Positions 35,671 through 50,600 of a DNA stretch of 64,000 bases are shown in pieces (within the stretch, counting starts at the first letter, position 1; every line of letters begins with the position of its first letter). Source of the stretch: Alitta virens (lineage: Eukaryota; Annelida; Polychaeta; Phyllodocida; Nereididae); NCBI GenBank assembly GCA_932294295.1, contig OW028579.1, forward strand, positions 434,001 through 498,000, written 5' to 3'. Made by a program: the position numbers and the translations under genes. The notes under the pieces are model-generated. The model was not told the origin of the DNA and did no database searches. It saw nothing but the letters and a program-made list of their open reading frames with translations.

Positions 35671-38600
35671 TCACACGGCAGCTCCATCAGCTTTGCTTTT
35701 ATGTTTACGTTTTTTTAAGTAGGCCTTTCTGCTATTCGATAAACTTCTTCTGCGGCCAAGGTTTGATGTACTCAGTGACTGGAATTAAAGGAGCTTATTT
35801 AGTGTAAGATACAGGTACAATGTATGAGTCACACACAATCAAGTGTTTTACACTATTACATCTGGAATTAAAGCCACCCTTTTTATGCCAAGCTATACTC
35901 TGTGTTATAAGAGTTATTCCTCAACTATAATACCGCTTCCGTATTTTATATAACATTAGTTTTTCGTTGTTTTCACATGCAAGTGGATATTAATACTCAT
36001 TTTCATTTATTTTTACTTTCATTGTGACAGATACGTCATGAATGACATCAAGTTGTCAAATAACCCTATATATATGATAACACTTAAATTTCCAAACTTT
36101 TAATACACTTCATAATTAACAAAAAGTCGTTTGAGTCGTCAGTGAACCCAGTCCATACTATATGTTTAGCTTTACCCATATTTTCAGGTGTGTCCATATT
36201 ATTCCTAGGCGAAAATTTCAATTAGCATGGAATTACATAAACTAATCACAAATTGTTACTTATTTTAACTAGGAATTAAATTTTTATATTGAAAGATAAT
36301 TGGTATTGTTGTTATCGTTGTTAATATCAAATACTACTTCGAAAATTTCAACTAAATTAGTACCCTACGTACAGTGTACATATCTTAAGGTTTTACTATA
36401 TGAAATCTCCATCAACCATATTAGTGGTAACTTACCACATTCAGCGCTTGTGTGTTTTTTTGGATTGGTTGGGCAGACAGGAACCTCTGCAAAAGTCAGC
36501 ATTGATTCAAAAGTGAAAAAGCACCATCTTTGTATTTAATTTGTATGTAGCCATCTCAGGATAAAAAAGCAAACCAGTATCATTAAAGACATCATGGTAT
36601 ACTCTTTTATATATTATGAATTTGCACTCTTTTTAGGGAGGTTCACTTACTGCCGCACGGCACTGTATAAACTGTCAGAAATAAAGGTACAAGGAGCTTT
36701 TCTGGAGCACCCATGGGGGCAGGGAACTACCCCTCAGGTTATTCATGTGTGTTGAGGTTTTTGTCTAAACCAAGCCCTGAAACTCAGAGGTTTTTCAGTT
36801 TTGGAAGGTTCTTCAGGGTGTTAAGTTCAATTTTAGTCTATTGGCTGACCTGTAGTTAATGGGCTTAGATTCCGATCGGCTCTCCGTCGCACTGTGGGTG
36901 ACACACTGGCTTGTTAATATCATAGGCACAAAAACCCTGACTTCGAACCCATTGTCTGCTATTATCTTTATCTTGCAGGAGTTATTTTTCCTTTGAGTGT
37001 ATAATTAGAATGGACCATTGGTATGAAATGCTATTAAACAAATATAATAAAAGTAGAATACTAAGTAACAATGTTTTTAATCCACTCACCAGCCTTCTCT
37101 TCCTTAGCTCTTCCACACAAGGATGCTCTTCCACCGTAGGACTGGCCCGCAACTGTGTAAATAGATGAAGACAACAGTAAATAGTGGGACAGAGACTTTA
37201 CTGCTTAGCTGACCAAAAGTATATTGTACAGTTATATAACAATAGCATAATGCAGTGAGACAAACATATACATAAAACACACAAATAATGAATTATCAAG
37301 TTAACAAGTTAACATTTATAAGAATTAAGCTCAGTCTCTGGACTAACCTAAACCTAACCTAGACCCTCTGTAAAATATAGCATGAAGAGGAGGGTGGGTA
37401 AAAATTGATGCTGCTGCTGTGGCTGAAGCCAAACTGATGCTCACCTGAGGGCGGGCCAGAGTCAATATGATAATGCATCAGAGACTGATTATAAAGGAAT
37501 TTGTAGAATTTTGAAGAGCAGGTTATTAAACCAGCTAATAAACTGTAATGCATAATACAAAGTTTAGGAAACAACACTTGAATGAGCAGATGATGCATAT
37601 GACCACAAATATGTGAAAACGACATAAAATGATAATGCATTAATTATTACAACATTTGGCCAGCAGAGCAGCCCCTTGTCTGTTCTCAATTTACCCCCTT
37701 CCTTTTATCAGAGAAATAAATATATCAATTGGAGATGTTCGTGGTAATACTGCTTGACATCTGACAGGTTGATACAATGTTTAAAGGGTGTGTACTTGTA
37801 CAATTAACTTATAGAAAATTTCTACTCACCAAATTCGTTTCCTGAGCACTAGTTGCAGTGGAACTGCATTCTGCTGTAAGTTCTGTATTTTGCAACTTTA
37901 AACCAGAATAATCATTTATGAAGCTTATATTGGAGCATTATAAAATCTGTCATGCAGGGATATATCATTAGGGCATATCAGTTCATTCTGTCGATGCTCC
38001 CTTATAGATTATTTCTACTCACCAAATTATCATCCCTACTAGTAGCAGTGGAACTTCGTTCTGCTGCAACTTCTGTCTCTCTCTCCTTTGAACCAAAAAC
38101 AAAAATCATTTATGAAGCTTATATTGCAGCATTATAAAATCTGTCATCAGTGGCGTAGCTATGGAGGACTGGGGGGCACGTTCCCCCCCCCATCCCCACA
38201 CTCAAAGGCTGTGCCCCCCCCCCAGATTGGCTCACAATATTTCGGCCTCTCAACACAGTCACCTGGAAGTGATATTTCGCTGCCCCCCCCCCCAAAATTG
38301 TGCCCCCCCCCCCCTAAGTGCTCCCCCCCCCCACTCTGCCAACCCTAGCTATGCCACTGTCTGTCATGCAATGCAGGAATATATCAGTACGGCATATCAG
38401 TTCATTCTGTTGATGCTCCCTTATAGATTATTTCTACTCACCAAATTATCATCCCTACTAGTAGCAGTGGAACTTCGTTCTGCTGCAACTTCTGCCTCTC
38501 TCTCCTTTGAACCAAAAAAAAGCATTTATGGAGCTTGTATTGGAACTTCAGAATATCTGATCCAGGGTTATATCAGCAGTCAGCAGGGAGTATCAGTTAT

Positions 38601-41600
38601 GATTTCATCATTACCACCATACTCTTTCATATGCATCATCCTCTATAAATATCAGATCACTTTGACCACTTGGGATTCAAGCACAGGTGAGAAAATTGTG
38701 AGTGGGTCAGACAGGGGTAATTCAAGGTAGCCCTTTATAAGCAAAATGGCAGACTCTTGATTCCGAATCAGACAAATTAGACAATTCATTGGTTAAATAT
38801 GGAGACATATATACGCACGCATGAAGCTACAATTAAAAGTACACACGATTTCATTCAAATATACTGTTTCTCTGATGTATTGGGGCACCTGTAACTCTAG
38901 TTGCTGCTATCCAGGATAAGCCTAAAATATTTACCTCGAATCCCATGAGTTACCAAATTCAATTTTGAAAAGTACACATATACAATACAATACATGAGGT
39001 GCTAATGGAGAGAACAATGGTGTAACCATGGAGTCACTAGAGACTGCATGGTGTAACAAGAAAAACTATGATCATTAATTTGAAAGGGTAAGCAAAAAAA
39101 CTATGATCATAAATTTGAAAGGGTAAGCAAAATCCAGTCTAATTGTGGCAAGCCTAACAGCCATATGTGTTTTATTATAAAATATTTACAAATGTTTTTG
39201 TTATAAAATATATTCATTTATCTTATCTTAATGGCAGCAGAAGAGGGGAAAGGGGGAGCAATGGGGGCCACAGTAGGTACACAATGTAGTGTCCATTCAA
39301 TATATAAGCTCTAGGGTCATGTTGGCGTGGGTGGGCGATTACTAAAAGCCTCTATGCCAGGCCACGTGAACGACCCCCTGTATGCAGTATATGCATAACA
39401 TCATGCGGACCTCGAGCCTTCCCACATCATAATTATATCTGCCTATGGCTGCTGGTAAAATAACCTGCTAAGCTTCAAGTAGCATTCAACAATACATTGA
39501 ATACAACTCTCATATCAGGTAAATACAGCAGACATTTGGCATTTTTGTTGTACTATCAGGCCATGTCACACTCAGTCAGGGTGATGTCTGACTTGGAGTA
39601 AGTACCCTCATGTGCAAAGGCTGATACCCCACTCCTCATGTTACTTCCACAGAAAGAGGCGATTGTAATTAAAATTTCCCAGACAATCTGTTTTCAAAAA
39701 TTAATACATGATTTACTTACAATAGTTCCAGCACGCCTGTCAGCTGCCATAGCCTCAGCAAACTCTCGATCTTGAGCCTCCCTCAAGTCTCTCTCGGTCT
39801 GCAGCCTTCTCCTAACATGCAAACACAAGAAATATTATTTAACAATTATTGCTTCATGGACATGATGCACATATATCTCACATATGCTATTTTCTGGCTG
39901 TGTTTGCCAGAGACTAATCGCGAGCAAGATGGAAAAGAATAACATACAAAGAATGTATTATGTGTTGCTGAACTGTCCAAGAAGTTTTGAACAATGTCGA
40001 TGGCGCTTGTGTACTTTTTAATGTGACAAGCAAAAGGCACAACAAGGTAATACAGAGTAATTATGTAGGTAAGTGGTTTAGTGCTGTTTTACTCCGAAAA
40101 TACATTTCAACACATTTTACAGATTTTCCATTAGTTGATATGATAATTTTCAAGAATGAGGCAACTATCTCTAGGCGTACGTTACGTTATCCCAATCTCC
40201 TATTAGTCATTGACCTAATTTTTGTCACAGAAATGGGTATCGGTTCATTACATACATCTGACTTAGTTAAAGTCTATATCAGTCATATTTACATCATGTT
40301 ATAGGTTTAGACGCCAGATATAAAAAATGTCTGACTAACCTGGTTTGCTTGATCTCCTTACACTCCTCCAATGCACTAGAGATGTGGCGGGCAATTGCCA
40401 GCTCATTAATCAGAATAGCTAAAAATACAAAAAAACCATGAAATACTTGTATAAAATGTATTTGACTTCAAGAATACGATAGTTAACTTAATAAACTACC
40501 TCTTTCATCCATCCTGGTGTCCCAGGTGTTTCCAGGTGAACTTGGCACCTGGGTTGACCAACCGCTTCTGTAGAGCCTTGGAACTAGAACACAGGGAAAG
40601 GGCGTATGACTTACAAGTAGATTTGTGTCTTTCAGAAGTCATTGGGAAATCAACATGGACTTACCCCCCGGGATTCCTAAAAGGCTAGCTGCACAATCAT
40701 TTGACCACTTCAGTTTTGCCAGCAAGAAAAATGGGTTTATTTGTTATATGCACTTTACATATGGTAAATTTTGGGATAACTTCACCATACAACCCTTCAC
40801 ATGTCTGCAGTAGGACTAAGCGGAATATAATGAACAGGGATTTTTTCCCTTGTTGCCCGAACACCTCTTTTATTTGCATATGCATGTGATACTGTAGAAA
40901 ATATGGCCTCAACAAAATTGCCAGAGTTAATGCCATTACACTCTTGTATATGACAACATCTTTCTATCACAATCATACAATAAAGTAAGCTCTATTAATT
41001 AAGGAGTAATTAGGCCTCAACTTTCTATAGGTGGCCCACCAATAGAACTGGGTCAATTTTAAAGTGGCCTGGACTCTGGTGACTCACCAGGTTGCCATGG
41101 TTACCAAATTCTTGCAGCCCCCACTGACCACTGCTGACACACTTGGTGACAGGAAGATGGCTCTGAGTGGTTGATTCTTGTAACACTCTTAACCAAAAAT
41201 GTTGATTTACCATGATTTAGTGGGCTAAATATCAATGAAAACCTGCTGTAATGACACTAGTCATTGCAAACTATTGTGAGTACTTTCTGGGAGAAAGGGA
41301 TAGATTTAAGGAGTACTACTTCAACCACCACCAGCCTCGGATTTCTCTATTGGTCTGGTCTCAATTTTTAGACAGATTCAAGGAGTATCACTTTAAGTAA
41401 ACTCAATAGCAATATTAACATAATAATGTATTTCTTAGCAGATACCTTATTGAAACAATCTATATATAATATTTGTATTTACAGTGTAGACCCAAATAAA
41501 GATTACATGATTTCTTACTTCTAGCTTGGATCTTCATCTATTTATTAGAGCTATGCTATGTTACAAACTGTGGTGCTTCATCATGTTATGGAAATTGTAA

Positions 41601-44600
41601 CCATATTGAACATGTTGTGGCCATAAATCAGTAATTTGCTATTTCTGTGTGTATTGTTTACCTTGAGGAGTCACAGACCCACAGTAAAATGTCTCTCTCA
41701 AGGGACACCAAGGATCTGCATGCAAAAAGGGTTGGAGTAATCAGTAACAACAGTTGTACGACAGTTTTGTTTGCACATGTATATGAAGAGGTAGGTGGCT
41801 ATTCACTGGCCAGCTTACAACTTGATTGAGACTGTAAACTTGGATGAACTAGTTCATCAAGCTGTTAAGTATGACAATGATCAAACAGGTGGAACTTGAA
41901 ATAATAAGCATCAGATGAATAAATGACTTCATTTGGGCAGTGAAAACTGTCAAATCTTGAACTCAGTGTCCTGTTTGATTTTGACCAATATCAAAGACCT
42001 ATAGAGATAATATTAGTATCAATTGCTTGACTATCTGATGCAAGAACAGTCTCTTGTTTCTTTGACTGCCTCTCAAGTTTCATCTTTATGGTTTTCATCA
42101 TACTTTGATAATGTTAGATATTCAAAATAATGTTTGGTTAATTATTCTGTCACCTTGACCATCAGGACTCAGTCCCAATGTACCCCACCCTGAATCTCCC
42201 AATGGTCCCTATGCAGTCGTTTTTAAAAGAGCCACTGAAAACATTCCCCTACTTCAACCACCACCAGCCTTGGATTTCTCTAATGGTCTGGTCTCCTAGG
42301 ATAGCCATGGTCTCAATGTACCCCTTGTCCGAAAGAGCCCCTGGCTCCCCTACAGTGTGTATAATTTTCAAAATTATCTTTTAAATTTTAGTTAGTGCAA
42401 ATGGGGAGTGGTCATCAGACTTTGTATACCATGGAACCAAGAGACGCTTTGCTCACACTGTACATATTGAGTGTTAACTAAGAAAACTCAATAAAAAATG
42501 TTAATGTTGTACACTGGTAGTGTAATACCGACTTAAGCATCACTCACAATGAATTCAGATGAGAATTATGAGAATTTTAGATATCCATCAGTTGACATTT
42601 TGGTATTGACATTCAATTGGGAGCAGGCATAAAGACCATCTCACCGTTCCTCCATTTGAGTCCCATATGAAGTCAGTGTGGCATGTTACCTGCTAACATG
42701 TGACACTTTACAAAGTGCAGAATTTCTGGGTATACTTAATTTGCATGTCTTTCAGAGAGAGCCTCCTGAACAAGTTCTGTATTACTAAAAACTTTCAAAT
42801 GGACATATGAAACATTTACAGAATCCAAATCACTTATTTTACTGTGTTGTTCACTAAAGACATATTTCATTTAGCTGTGTCCAAAAATTAAAATACACTC
42901 ACTGCAAATCAGGGTTCTTAGGGCCCAAATGGTCCGTTACCAGCGTTACCATGGGTATTGCACTGCTGGCACACAAAACTTTGCCCTGCAGAATCAAGAA
43001 TAAATAGAGATTGCATTTAATAAAAACATACACATAGTCATACACCAGTTGTTAACCAATATGCAAATTATAAGATAAAAACTTATAAAGGCCTTTGCTA
43101 TATCATCAGCTATTGCAATTCTCAGTGTAGATGTGCAGGCTGTACGACCCTAATAGCAGGACTTTTGTGAGGATATAACGATGAATTTCCTCACACCGGC
43201 ATTACAGTGGTGATTGTCATGTTAGTTTTAGTGTGATACTCATGTACGATCCTTAGTCAGTATCTTAGTGACAAAAGATGAGCATCAATTTATATTGTGT
43301 AATCTATCATCCAGTGGGGTTAATTTTTCGTGGCGATGGGTGGTTCAAATTGAATCATATACTATTAGTAAAAAATGGTATTATTAATATGAATGACCTC
43401 GGATCAAAGGTCAATGTCACAGATGACCTCAAAGTTACAAATTTAAAAGGGCTGTTGGCCTGCTATCATAAGTATCATATTATGATATACCATAGGGCTT
43501 TTTGAGTATATATGATAAGCTTTTTTGTCTTTGAGACAAGTAAATGTGCAAAAACTACAAATGTTGTCCACTATTATGCATGGAAACTAATCAAGAGTAT
43601 AGCTAAGAGGTTTTGCTACTTCTGCATGACATTCCATCCAGGTTCCTCAGTTTAATAACCCAGATTTTTTTTCATTTATTTGATAATACTATGGCACATG
43701 CATCTTTGGATGTCGGCCCTTTAGAACTAAATAACAAGGTTGTAAAAGATGTATATGCATATTACTCTATGTGTGTTCCAATGAATCTATTATACCAAAA
43801 TGAATAAAAGTGGAATTTTCAATAAATCGAGTAATTACCCCCAAAGGAACAAATCTTACTACTCAATTTTGTTTTGTATTTTGTAGTATTTGCATAAGCT
43901 ACTTGTGAGGACCTCTGGTCAACGGCCAAGGTCATGGATGACTTTAACCTTTGCCCAGAGGTCACATAAACCAGTAATGACAAAGAACTCCCTCTGATGT
44001 GAATGAAATTTCCATAAAACAGAAACGATGGTTTTCATAATTTTACATATTGAGATCTACATTTTTCAAATATATTTGTTTTATTACAGAACATATTGAA
44101 CTATTTAACTTCACTGCATCTCATAATGATGGGGTAAATCATTTCTATGTGTTCCTAGGAATCGGGTCACATCTCATGTTGTTTTGAAGCTAATAAAAAA
44201 TCTAATTGGGAAACTTACTTCTTCCAGTGACATAGCCAGCAATTTGGGCATCTTCATGTCACTTTGCTTGGCTATTGCTTCTGCCAAAACCAGAATTTTT
44301 TTTTCAAAATCTGAAACACATCAGGGTAAAATCGCACATTTTGACTTCACAATTTTAGAGATCCTGCAAAGCCTCCTGCTAAAAACGGCATCTAAACAGG
44401 ACCGGCATTTATTGCTCAATGAATAGGTTCAGCAGAAAGATTTATTTTGTTTGCCGGGGTTCTTAAGGTAATGTGGATTTGATAGATTAATTGTAGGTAG
44501 TAGAAAACACAATAATGTATGGTTTTACGCAAAAATAAATACGGTGGTTTTTCGTATGTACCCTACTAATACTGCATACCTTGAGTTAGTGGTCCTGTAG

Positions 44601-47600
44601 TTTCATTTTCCTCTGCTGTCACTATCAGATCCTCATCATGGTCAGATAGAATGGCTTCAGCAACAGGTGTCACTGGCTCCTGCTCTGCTGCTACACATAA
44701 AAAAGAAAAAAAAGAGTCCTTTTTTTAGAAATCTCCAATTTAGTGTTGCAAAAAGTCTATAACTACAGATCTCTAATTCTGAACAACAAAATGTAAAAAT
44801 AATGTAGTGTATGGAGAACAGAATAGAGTCAAGTATATGGGAATAGGTTGAGAGAAGTGTTTATTGTGGTGAAAACACCCGAACTGACTGTGGTGCAGTC
44901 TGACCTTGCTATATACAGTGAATTCAAACACAGGATTGTAGGGGGCCAGTTGCACTCTCATTAATTATGAAAATGATGCAGGTGCACTGGCTAGACAATG
45001 GAATATACACCAAACAATCAAGGACTAAATTAACATTCAAGTAACTCTGAGACATGATCTATAAACTGACATATTAATACTTGACACTAAATATTATAAA
45101 ATCATTGTGACAGGTAATCATGAGGGACTTAAGATATTATTCAACAACTTAATAAAACCAAGGGTGGCCTCAATCTAAATTAGGGAAACAACTTCAGTTT
45201 ATCCTTGGAAACCATCAATATCATTTCACGTTTTTTTATATCTGGGCCTAGGGCTTTATCAGCATAGAACTATCATAATGTATTCTATGACAGATCAGGT
45301 ATATTTGAGCAAACGAATGCTCGCATAGGCAGTGTAGGCAGGGGGGGGGGGGTTGCCTACTGTGTTTACATTGTAGGCCTAGTGCATGTAGACCATAGGG
45401 ACAGTCAGGTTGGGGTACATAAGGACAGGGAGGTGACTGTATAATTAACCGAAATAGTTGCATATTCTCAAAGTATGGTGAAAACCAAATATGTGAACTA
45501 GTGTTGCAGCTGCTTGTGAGACTCTCAGCACAATTCATCCTAAATTAATGTCAACAAAGGTATTCTGAATTGGTTTTAAAAAAACCAGCAATGAGTTGAA
45601 GAGTATGAGTTTTACAGGTTAGATGAAAACATCAAGAAAATCCAACTTCATCTAATGCTCATTAAAGCACATTTCAAATTATGACTGGGATTAGATAAAA
45701 TGTTATACCTGACAGTCTCAGCCAATTTGTAATTCATAAATTGCGCCATAGTTATTTTGCAGTTCCTTGTTTTTACAGATTTTATTGCAAATTTGATCTT
45801 TATAATTACCAACTATTGCAATGTTATTGTTTAAATTCTATCATGTTAAAAAAATTCATATGTGCTTTAAAGGCCAATAGGAGATCACTAATCTCATTAG
45901 TGTCGTTTGGTCAGTGCAAAAAAAAGTATACAATTACTCTTGTTTTTAATGTCCCAGTGGTCCATGTCTGATGATCATTCTGACAATTTTTAAGGTTACA
46001 AAAAAGCTGCTACAACACATTATGGATTTCAAAATCCATGTTTAGCTGCTACAGAAATGTTGCACACATAACAGGCTATGTGTCACTGAGTATCAAACTT
46101 GCTTAATGTTGTTTTTTTGTTTTTTGTGAGATATTTTACCAAATGCAAACGAATGCCCCAAAAGAGACCCTGACTAAATACAAGTGGTAAAATTTGGAAT
46201 ACTGAATCAAATGTCCGTGGGTGAATGCTGTTTTGAAACATTAAAATGTGAGCTTTGAGGTTCATATGTCATTTAGGACCATAACCATGGTGTCTCTAGT
46301 AACTCCATGCCATAAGTGAGGTTGGGATGCTAATATTTTGTCCAATTGTGGTTTGTATGCTGAAACTCATTTTCCTACTGTTGCACTTGTTGAAATCACG
46401 GGGTGGAATGCTGTATCATGATTTGGCTACTGTACTGATACAACATGAACAACTCCCCCCCCCCCCTACCCGGAATGGAAAAATACATACACAAAAGCAA
46501 TTGTTAATTCATTATATCTTTGGAAAATTTGCCATATAAGAAGTACTTCAGTATCGGCGTTGTTGATAGTGACATATATCAATAAAAGCATGCAAAGTAG
46601 ATGAAACCAATTTAAAACTGTAGCATCCGTTTAAATAGGCATTTTACTTAAAGAAAAAGTATATGAACCTTACCTAAACAAAAATATAATCTTCGGTTAG
46701 GTGCATGCATGTCTAGTCCAGAAGGTACATCAACATCATGCCATGGCCCATTGCCTCTTGTTCTGATGATTTTCATCTGTATCTCACTGAAAGAGAGACA
46801 AAAGGGTTCCGTATAGCTGTTTCGCTATATAACTGTGAACATTCAAATAAAATTAGGCAATTTAAAAATCTGTTTTCAGTTCCAGGTGGACATGGCCTCT
46901 CATTAAGTTGAAATGCATACATATGCTAAACTGATTGATAAAGAAACAAAAAAAAACTCTGACTGAACATGGATACAAAGTGCAGGGGCAGTGGCACCAT
47001 TTTACTTATATATTGATCTTTTTGTTTGAAATAGAAGAATAGGAAATTGATAGCTGAAAATCTTTACTCTAATAAATTTCAATTTAGCCTACGATGCATG
47101 CATAAATGTTTTCAATTTTGTGCCCTTCCTGCATTTGGCTTTCCAGGATTTAAACATTAGTATAAGTAAAATGCAAACCCTTCAATGTCAAATGTGGCTT
47201 TGATAGTGCTGGCAACTTGTTGCCTTGTCATGTTTCTGGAGAAATATGCACTTCTCAGCTTTCCTTGTGCTCTGCCATCTGTGTCATATCCACGTGGCAC
47301 CGAATCCCGCTGCAACTCTTCTGCAGAGAGATGCCACAGATGCCTTTGAAAAGGTATGGCATTTCTATTGATGCCCGCTCGTGGACGACCTCTGCCCCGA
47401 TATCCCGGTGTAGCTGGTGGGGCCACGTGTCTTGCCCCGCCCTGTCTGCCCAGTTCGCCTGCATTGCGTATGAGTCTGGAAAGGGCAAAAAGGAGTCAGT
47501 AACTCAAGGAGTCAGTTAAAAAATTGATATCACAAATTGTGTGACTCTTTCTTGTACACTTCACTTCATTAACGGGCAGTGATAATGCTATAAGTGTCTT

Positions 47601-50600
47601 TTTGGAAGAATTCTCAACTATTTCTCGTATAAAGATATGTTATGTTTAAATAAAAGTGGCCCTCCTGTCAGATAATAACAAACTGAAAAATTGGAACAAT
47701 TATTAATATTTTCATAAAGAATGATCCACAAACACCATTACTTAAAAGAACAGAGTTTTAATATTTAAAATTAGGCTGACAAGAAAGTCCAACTTCTTCT
47801 TTTTTTTTTTTGAAAAATAAAATAATTTAAGATTCTAAAAATAAAATAAAATATAAAGCCGTATGCAAAGCAACATGGTTGAAATTTATTGATAAAACAT
47901 TTATTTTGGATAATTCGGTAAGCTTCATTGAAATGTTTACATGTTTAAAACATATTCATGTAATCAACAAAAATGCAGCATGTAATTTACGTTAAATTTC
48001 GCAGTAAATCACTGTCAGGTAGACATTTGATGAGTGATTGAATGCCTGCTGAATTTTTGTTTGAATAATTTAAACTCTGAAGTTTACATATTGGCTAAAA
48101 AAATAACCAATGGTGACTTATAGCCTTATTAAAAGTATATAGATTGGTACGAATGTCTCAATTTCTATTTACGCATATATTATTAACTTGATTTGCTAAT
48201 TTTGAGATTATCCTATATATGGTATTCTTCTTTGGCATTTAAACCTCTCTACCTGGTATATTATTGCCCTACAATGTTTTGGCATATCGAGGTCATTGGG
48301 CATTCATTGGATGAACAATGGAGTGACAACACAGGCATCACAAACGCCCTCTGGTGTAGCCCCCCCCCCCCCCCCTGGACTGCTGACTGCTATATATTTA
48401 TAAGTATTAACAGTCATGGATGAACTAATGAAGCAATATTGATCACTGGGCTTCAGAGAGAACACCACTCATCAATGATAACTTTGCACCAGCAGCAATC
48501 AGTTGTCTTGGTATCAAATCAAAGTCTTGTTTCTTGTTGTACAACATTTGCATCATCTAATTCCGCATGATCTCAGGTTTTTAAAGGTATTTCCACCGAA
48601 TTTCTAGTCTTAATATAAAGACAGTCATGGGTCTAAAAAATTTCTGATTACAACTATATATCAAATATGCAATCCTATTAAATCTCGAATTAACTCAAGA
48701 ATCCATCAACAGCCATAGATGAGGCTATGTCTATCTGAAAGCTGAACAACTTGCCTTCATGGTGATTATTATGTCATAGTGGGTTTGCAGATGTGCCATG
48801 TATGCATTTATACGCAAGTTGCATTTTTCTATTATTAAGTGATGAACTGAGGCTTCAATAATCTCAGATTTACTGCTTATGTCACTGAGTCATTAAGTCT
48901 TATGATACTATTTTTCTGTGAATATTGTACTTTTGGTTATATATTTGTTTAATTATCTGTTGTATTATGCCTACAGTTCTGAAGTGGACGCCTAATAAAG
49001 TCCTGTTCACTTCAACTGGCTGGACTGATGCCCCCCCCCCCCCCCCCCACTCGCTCCCCAAATGGTCCTGGCATGCAATGTCATGTCTATCAATTACTTA
49101 GCAACATATAGTAGGATCAGTGACCCCTTGTACTTAATGCACGTATCTAACTTTTAAAAAGGTGACAGTATTTAAACATAAATTTATCATAGACAAAGTA
49201 GATAATAAAAAAATGTTTTGCTATTGGCATGTTGACTTATGACGCTTTCCCATGGTAAAATATTTAGATCAATAAATATAGCATCAGAAATTATTTTAAA
49301 TTAATTAAAATTATCGATCTATGGTTGGTTACAGATATATATATATGTAAATATCTTTATGGGTCTCTAAAATCTGTTCTAATTGACATATCAAGTTGCT
49401 TCCAGTGCAGGGTGATGTAAAATATTATTAACTATCTCTGTGAATTTTTTCAGGCAAAGTGCTCTAGCCAAAAACATGGAGTTACTAGAGACTCCATGCC
49501 AAAAAGAAGTTCCCGAGAAAAACATGATTTAATGAGCAATAAGTACCCCTAACAGGTGGACTCTCTTAACACTAGTTTGTCACAGCAACACCAGAAGTCA
49601 GGCCTGTCCTTCGTAATCTGATACTTGCTCATTTGACCTCTTGACCTCCGAACTTTACCCCTCTCTACTCGTACCCCTCTCCGCTCATACAGCTTCATAA
49701 CAAAGGACTTTCATAAATGACATTAATGGAGGCTGGACAAAACCCTGGTCCCTTTAAGATACGCCACCCCTCCACCCCTCTTGTTTGTCCCATGGTACAG
49801 CTAACATATATGGCTTACAATCTAGTGTGAAAACATATTGTGATATATCCTATACCAAAACAATGGAATCATGACATAGTGATAAATAGTGTTTGAATTG
49901 AGAACGAAATATATCGAAGTAGAGAAACTATTCATAGCTATAATTCAACAACTTACTAAAATAACATTTAGAAATGGGAAGGAAATGTGTTCTGGGTAAT
50001 AATTGTTCAAACAACAAAGGAAGTCCACATGCCTGACCTGCAGCTGATATGCAAGTTATGCAATAGACTGTGCTGCAAATGTTACGCAATGGAGCGTGGG
50101 TGGCAGGCTTAACACTGCGCCCCCCCCCCCCCATGCCACGTGCCAAATAGAACTCGAGTGATGTGAGCTGATGTACAGTCACAATTTATGGAAGCAAACA
50201 CATACATTTGAATTAGGCCTTAATTTGTGAACTAAAGGAAAAGTTTGTTTATTAAAAGATCAATTAGATATAGAAAAACGTATTGCAGTGCAATTTGCAC
50301 CGCCAGCCGAAACGCTGGGCAGCCATTATTGCACACGGCACCAAAGCTTGTGGTGTCACTTATGTACTAGTGTGTAGTTCTGTGATGTAGTTCTGTGATG
50401 TTCAATGTAAATTAACTTATGCACAGATTGCAATCCAATTGCAATCCGTTTCATGACTAGAACCTAAGATGTAGACAGTATATGTCATATAATTGTAATT
50501 GATACACAATGGGGTTATACCTAATTGCTATTTAAAACATGCAATGACAGGCGACCTATCTCCACTGAGCATAACTGAATATCAAATGAACAAAGGTTAT

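Noticed and set aside
38088..38348. Proline-rich open frames over the C runs
   Set aside because: Produced by poly-C inside a MITE; the real exons here are on the opposite strand.
43390..43970. GGTCA words as nuclear-receptor response elements
   Set aside because: Spacing is irregular and the site is deep in an intron; a dispersed repeat is simpler.
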